Below are positions 59,176 to 64,000 of a stretch of 64,000 nucleotides of DNA, piece after piece. Under the pieces are notes generated by a model. That model was not told where the DNA came from, ran no database searches, and worked only from the letters and a program-made list of their open reading frames with translations. Position 1 is the stretch's first letter; every line of letters begins with the position of its first letter. This DNA comes from Bimastos eiseni (taxonomy: Eukaryota; Annelida; Clitellata; Crassiclitellata; Lumbricidae): the NCBI GenBank assembly GCA_959347315.1, contig OY365815.1:18180046-18244045 (forward strand). The letters run 5' to 3'. A program made the translations under genes and the position numbers.

Positions 59176-60759
59176 TACAGACAGAGGGCCTGACTGAATA
59201 GCAGACGAATAGAAAGACAGATGGGAAGACGAGAGAGAGACTGAGGGAAATGTTTCATTCGCTTGAGTGACTCTGATCGCTCAGAGCCACACTCTCAGAA
59301 TCTGGCATCCATCTGCAGATCATGCATAACACCCAGCAGTCGAATGGTATCGTCATCGTCTGCCTACTGGTTGTGGTGGTGCTGCTGCTGCGTCAGGTAT
59401 AGGCGGCATCTAGGGATCTATAGGTGTTGTCTGCGTCAGATACGGAGACAGATGCAGATGTGATTAATGACTTCGATCGGGTATACTGATTAGAACGAAA
59501 CATGTTTATTCATAAATCCAATAGCTACGCTTTCATCTGATGAACGGAAAAAATATATAATCTGGTGGACGAGAATATATATATATATAGATATATATAT
59601 ATATACGGAATATAGCGTATATAAATATATTACGTATCATTATATATATATATAATATATCATTAGTAGCTTCTAGATATGAATATATATCGCTGTGGGT
59701 TATTCCTTCCTAATTTTGCATTCTGTTCAAGTTTGTTTCCGGCTTCTTGCGTTCGTAGACATTGTCTGCACATTTCATAAAACAATGCTGGCGACGACGT
59801 GATGAATGCAATGATTATGACGACATCTTATGCGCGTGAACTGACAACGAGAAGTGGAACAGCGGTTGCTATACAAACATTGCTAACAGCGTTCCTATCA
59901 AGTTGCAAAGTGTCAATTTATAAGCGACGGTGTTGTTTTAAAGTATATTATTTGAGACTCATTAACATCAACGACAGCGATGAAAATATTGAATAATTTG
60001 TTTTACTGTGCCAATGTCAATGTCATTAATCTGTAACGCAGTAAAGCGCCCGTTAAGGACTGTCTATATATACTCAGGAACGATCCAAGCCCATCTCTGG
60101 TTGAACCATGCAGATGAGAGGACGACAGAGCGAGCTACATGTATTGGTGTCAGAAGAAGAGTCGTCGGTAGCCCATTCCTGGTCGTAGGGCCAGCCATAG
60201 AGAACGCGACCGAGACACATGGAGTTCCGACCGCGCAGCTGAGCGAAGGGAGCAGCTACCCTGAACTCGTGTGGTACGGTGGCAAAGTTCCCGCTAGGGG
60301 AGCCTGGATCTCAAGACAATGCAGGACCAGTGAAGAAACCTGGTAGGTAATGAATGGGCCGCTGGTAACGTTGCCAGTGGAGGACATCTCAACATGTACT
60401 CCATAATCAAATAAAAACTAAATTTAAAAAAACAAATTTCGTTTACTTAATAAAACAAATCGTCACGGACGCAGTTTTGTTTTCTTAGACGATGTCGTGG
60501 TTAGTATGCTCGTTTATAGAGTATTTGGGGTATAAAGTTGCGCTCATCTCTCAGAGGTAACGTGAAATTATTTTCTCTATCTCAGAGATTATACCCAATC
60601 GATCTGAGAGGGAAAACAGAGAAAGAAGGACGTGATTATAGTTGCTCGTCAAAAACACCGGCCATTTTGGTAGCATTTAGAGCACACTCAAGAAGGAAAC
60701 CATTTCCGATCATTTTGTTTAAGTTGGTCGAGCTTTGGAATGCGGAAGACTATTAGGCA
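59176..60759. other. Mostly non-coding; TA array and a possible decayed domain
   Basis: TATATA at 59573-59665. At 60095-60345 the minus strand has fragments in different frames (YGWPYDQEWATDDSSSDTNT and SAWFNQRWAWIV) that loosely recall an F-type lectin fold. No continuous frame or splice sites support a gene. The plus 112-codon frame there is probably a shadow. Confidence 0.3.
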
Positions 60760-61440
60760 AGCATCTGTGCCCATGCACCCTGTTCATGGGGCCAAATTCG
60801 CAGACCAGAAGCTCATCACATAATTATTGAGCAACAGTAATCAAGACGAGAAACGACAAATGGGTAAGCATGCAAGCGTTGAGGTAGTTTCCGGAGAGAT
60901 GGAGCTGTATATTATATGGCCCTGGGTTGCCAGAGCTGGTAATTTCAATAGCGGCAGATATGGGGCGCAAATGTAAGCTTGTGGCCCAATGTGACTCCCA
61001 GGTACTTAGCTAAGGATAAGAAAGTGAGGTGTGCATGGACATTTAAGGCAAATGACTCAAGGTCGATTTTAATGAGCGGCTAGCAAAGGCAATAAGCGTT
61101 GCATGAAGATATCACGATTAACTGTATGTATCGCATGCAACGCTTGCATTAAACAGTGCCAGATGGGTTACGTGAGAGTTATCGATGGACCCCTAATATT
61201 ATGTAAGCACAAGTAGGGTTTCCGAGAAGATACCTTAGCGGAAACCCGACTAGAAGGCCGGCAGAAGATTGTTTCTATCGAGGTAATGTCGCATGAGTTG
61301 GACAGCAACAAATATCTCCAGGATCTTAGACAAAAACGGATGCAACTGCTGGGGACCTAAAGATAATAGGTTCGACTGCGTCAAGTCCTTCGTCCATTGG
61401 CACAGGAATCAGAACGAACCTGTTATGTGAAATTGGGAGG
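60760..61440 (-). mobile_element. Decayed CR1/L2-like LINE reverse transcriptase, minus strand
   Basis: Across frame changes the minus strand gives LSKILEIFVAVQLMRHYLDR, NNLLPAF-SGFR, then further down AKYLGVTLGHKLTFAPHICR, NYQLWQPRAIYY and VVSRLDYCCSII. These match the KILEKLVA.QL..YLD.NNLLP, LGV.LD..L.F..HI and VVSRLDYC.S blocks of the 0.8-2.7 kb LINE family. The catalytic middle is largely lost, so this copy has both truncation and internal deletion. It lies about 100 bp downstream (minus sense) of the SINE at 61546-61773, on the same strand. Confidence 0.75.
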
Positions 61441-61545
61441 CCATAGCAATCATGTAAGGCATGTATGTATATGAACATTTCTATAGCTCCGGTCAATCGC
61501 TTCTTAAAGGCAGTGAGGAAGGCCATTTTCATCCCTCTGGTGCAG

Positions 61546-61773
61546 TATTTATTTATTCTGAAATTTGATATCGTCCTACTTCCAACATCTTTTGGTCAGA
61601 AGTGCACACGTCTCGAGGGCGCAATTGCAGTTGTACTGCAGAACAATTGTGCGCGAAGGATTTGCTCAAGGTCCCTACACAGTGACTGACTCCTCGGACG
61701 GGGGCCGAACCCACTCACTCAGCGCACATGGAGTGTTACCGACCGCTCTAACCAATCAGCCACCGTGCCACAG
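61546..61773 (-). mobile_element. tRNA-derived SINE, near full length
   Basis: Minus strand: TGGCACGGTGGCTGATTGGT (A-box region), B box GGTTCGGCCCCC, GGGACCTTGAGCAAATCCTT, CTGCAGTACAACTGCAATTG, GTGTGCACTTCTGACCAAAA, GATATCAAATTTCAG and a short AATAAATAAAT tail. Same family as 20076-20318. Confidence 0.9.
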
Positions 61774-62384
61774 TGTTAAACGACATTTTATGGCTACCAG
61801 GGTCATTGACCTCTCTCTAGCCCTTTCTCCAGGTTTTGAACTAGCACAACTTGGCACTATTAGTCAGAGTTGCTCTGATACTACATTAACCTATAGATCT
61901 GTTCTAACAGAGTCATGTAATGTTAGTCGACCGGGTCCGCAACCAACCTATGAGAAATATTATTATCAGTTGCACAACATTTTCTATTTTTCCTTTTAAA
62001 TATGCTATCGCTAACACTTAAATCAGTTTGAACTTCAAGCAGCTGAACATTACCTTACTTAGACCACTTCGTCGAAAAACTTTCATTTGTTAAATTGTGT
62101 GTTGCTCGATTTTATATATAAGGAAAACAAATTTCGATGGTAATTTTTATAATAATGAAATATAAACACAAATTTGGAGCATTAAAAACGAATAGAATTC
62201 TCATAGAGCCTCGTAGTAGCGTAGGGGCCCCGCACAGGGACCGGAATTACTGTTGGACGACAACCTGATCATTTCCGAGTGTGAAAAGGTCAGTTAGAAT
62301 TTCCTAGTGAAGATGCCTAATTGGGTTCGGACAAATAGAGATGAAGCAACGACAAATAGAGAGAGACGAAGAGATGTAGATCAC
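61774..62384. other. Non-coding, nothing recognised
   Basis: AT-rich to about 62200, then mixed. No gene or repeat is supported. Confidence 0.4.
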
Positions 62385-62585
62385 CCACCTCTTCCTCCTT
62401 CGGCTCCTCCTCCTCCTCCTGTTCCTCCTGTGGCATGACCCCAAAGGCCGTAGACAATCGAACACCAGAAACAAGCTAAGCTCCACCCTCCCCATCCTTC
62501 TCCTCGCCTTCCTCCTCCTCCTCCTCCTCCTTCTCCAAATCTTCCTCCTTCTTTGCCTCCTCCTCTTCCCTCTCCCTCTCCTCCG
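62385..62585 (+). repeat. CTC/TCC polypyrimidine tract
   Basis: CTCCTCCTC blocks at 62390-62430 and 62490-62585 around a mixed 60-bp insert. Confidence 0.9.
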
Positions 62586-62692
62586 TCGCAACTGAGAATG
62601 GTATCCACGTTGTACATCAGATACGAATGACCGTTGTGCATAGTATATACTCCTGCGAGGCAAGCCCCTCCTCGTCCTGCCTCTCGTTGCTT

Positions 62693-62717
62693 AGCAGCAG
62701 CAGCAGCAGCAGCAGCC
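62693..62717 (+). repeat. (AGC)8 microsatellite
   Basis: Eight perfect AGC units, four bases upstream of the candidate start codon at 62722, so probably in a 5' leader if that exon is real. Confidence 0.92.
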
Positions 62718-62721
62718 GAGG

Positions 62722-62815
62722 ATGAGACTGGAGCGGTGCCACATTGGAGTCCTTGCGGCCATCCTACTCCCTCTCCTCATGCCTTCTTCCGTCTTGCGTG
62801 TGCAAACTGTGCATG
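62722..62815 (+). CDS. Candidate first coding exon with signal peptide
   Basis: ATG at 62722 has A at position -3. It opens a 31-codon frame whose product has a basic start (MRLERCH) and a hydrophobic core (IGVLAAILLPLLMPSSVL), the shape of a secretory signal peptide. The exon ends CATG|GTAAGG at 62815, a strong donor, after one base of a codon (phase 1). Phase 1 just after a signal peptide is the usual arrangement in secreted and surface proteins. Candidate acceptors follow at 62924 (TTGTTTCAATGCAG) and about 63040 (CTGTGTCTATTGAAG). The first leads to a stop after about 16 codons. The second leads into a 108-codon frame running into low-complexity sequence. I do not recognise the protein. 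Chance is a real alternative for so short a frame. Confidence 0.35.
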
Positions 62816-63339
62816 GTAAGGGGGAGCACTCGCCCTTCTAAGATTACCCCCCGAAGTAATCATCCGAATTACCCAGACGACCGTTCGTTGACTTATTAAC
62901 CTAATTCACGTTGTTTCAATGCAGCAGAAGACAGAACAGCTGAAGCAAGCGTCGAAGGCCGTCCAAGAGGATGACCATCTGGTGACCCCCGGGCAATCCA
63001 CTGACGCCCCACTTCTTCTGTGTCTATTGAAGACAGTGAAACGCACGTTGGCTCCATGCAGAAACGAAGACTAGTTGTCCTGTCCGTATCGTCCACTCGC
63101 CCGCAGCAGCATCAGAGGCATTCAGACCAATGGACGATGATGTCGCAGCTCCTACTCGCTCGTCCTTCGCCGCTCAACGTATGGAGTGGCACGCCGTCCG
63201 TCGACCGGTGTCGGTCCGTGAGTCTGGCTGTGCGGGCGGTCGAGGTCGCCAGAGCCATGCGCCTTGCAACTCAGGCGCCGCCGTTAGCAGTAATTCGGTG
63301 GTCGTCGCTGGAGGGCGTGGTGGAGGCGGTGGATGAAGA
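62816..63339. other. Region after the candidate signal exon
   Basis: If the signal exon is real, this holds its first intron and possibly its second exon (about 63042-63364). The frames there have no recognisable domain and run into the purine minisatellite, so I do not call an exon. Confidence 0.35.
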
Positions 63340-64000
63340 GGATTGGCGAGGAGGAGGAAGATAGTGGGAAGGAGGAAGAAGATAGTGGGGAGGAGGAGAA
63401 AGATAGTGGGGAAGAGGAGTTGGAGGAAGATAGTGGAGAGAAGGAGATAGTCCGTGGGGATGAGGAGGAAGATAGTTGGGAGGAGGAGTAGGAGGAAGAT
63501 AGTGGGAAAGGGAAACAGATAGTGCGGAGGAGGAGGAGTTGGAGGAAGATAGTGGGAAAGGGAAACAGATAGTGCGGAGGAGGATGAGTTGGAGGAAGAT
63601 AGTGGGAAAGGGAAACAGATAGTGGGGAGGAGGAGGAGTTGGAGGAAGATAGTGGGGAGGAGGAGAAAGATAGTAGAGATGAGGAGGAAGATAGTTGGAA
63701 GGAGGAAGAAGATAGTGGGAAGGGGGAAACAGATATTGGTGAGGAGGAGGAGTTGGAGGAGGAGGATGGGGAGGAGAAAGGCAGTGGGGCGGAGGAGTAG
63801 GAGTAGGATTAAGATAGTGGGGAGGAGGAAAAAGATAGTGGGGAGGAACAGAAGTTGGAGAAAGATAGTGGGGAGGAGGAGGAGATGTAGGAGGAAGACG
63901 GTGGGAAGGAGTAGGAATAGGAAGAGTAAAGGCAGAGGTTAGACTATAGCATGAAGAGGACGAGAAGAGGAAGAAAAGAAAGAGAAAAGAAAGAAGAGGA
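63340..64000 (+). repeat. Purine minisatellite (GGAGGAAGATAGTGGG-type), continues past the window
   Basis: Variable-length GGAGGAAGATAGTGGGGAGG units. Three copies of an exact 50-bp period lie at 63491-63640 (each starts GGAGGAAGATAGTGGGAAAG). From about 63930 it decays to simple GA-rich sequence and runs to the window edge. Confidence 0.95.

Overview
This is a eukaryotic, animal-type genomic window and not bacterial DNA. It has exon-sized open frames bounded by GT/AG splice sites, 5'-truncated non-LTR retrotransposons, tRNA-derived SINEs with RNA polymerase III boxes, DNA transposons with target-site duplications, and a great deal of micro- and minisatellite. No operons, Shine-Dalgarno-led genes, rRNA, intact tRNA gene or CRISPR array were seen. 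The repeat repertoire (CR1/L2-like LINEs ending in a GGCGCTATATAAA-type tail, tRNA SINEs, hAT, mariner) fits a marine invertebrate, but I cannot name the phylum from sequence alone.

Host gene content is sparse. The best candidate lies on the minus strand between 14.7 and 8.6 kb. Three exons (14680-14060, 10327-9824, 8967-8618) have acceptable splice sites, and every junction is phase 1. Read in order they give a cysteine-containing extracellular module, a second beta-rich-looking extracellular module, and a terminal exon with one transmembrane helix and a seven-residue tail. This looks like the 3' end of a type I membrane protein whose 5' exons lie upstream. A second, weaker candidate is a plus-strand first coding exon (62722-62815) that encodes a signal-peptide-like leader and ends in a strong phase-1 donor. 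Its gene would continue to the right.

Mobile elements make up most of the rest. A decayed LINE reverse transcriptase copy lies at 0.79-2.73 kb, with further LINE pieces at 4.06, 22.5, 30.6, 43.9, 48.8, 54-55.2, 56.6 and 60.8-61.4 kb. tRNA-SINEs lie at 4.3, 9.1, 9.5, 20.1, 46.5 and 61.6 kb. A complete but dead mariner-type element (24.23-25.71 kb) has long inverted repeats and TA flanks. A MITE (26.57-26.80 kb) has 32-bp inverted repeats. An internally deleted hAT element (28.19-29.68 kb) is flanked by a perfect 8-bp duplication. A Helitron-like insertion (54.67-55.02 kb) sits inside a LINE.

The most striking object is a 22-bp minisatellite at 35259-42694: exactly 338 units with no net indel, two linked main unit types, and nested higher-order duplications of 1,870, 1,056 and 770 bp. 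It lies inside an approximately 8.3-kb domain whose plus strand is almost all purine. It also creates spurious 2,600-codon reading frames. Other large arrays are GATA-type tetranucleotides (17.3-18.66 kb), GAT/GAC (44.9-45.3 kb), GAA (11.6-12.0 kb) and purine minisatellites at 6.4-7.4 and 63.3-64.0 kb.
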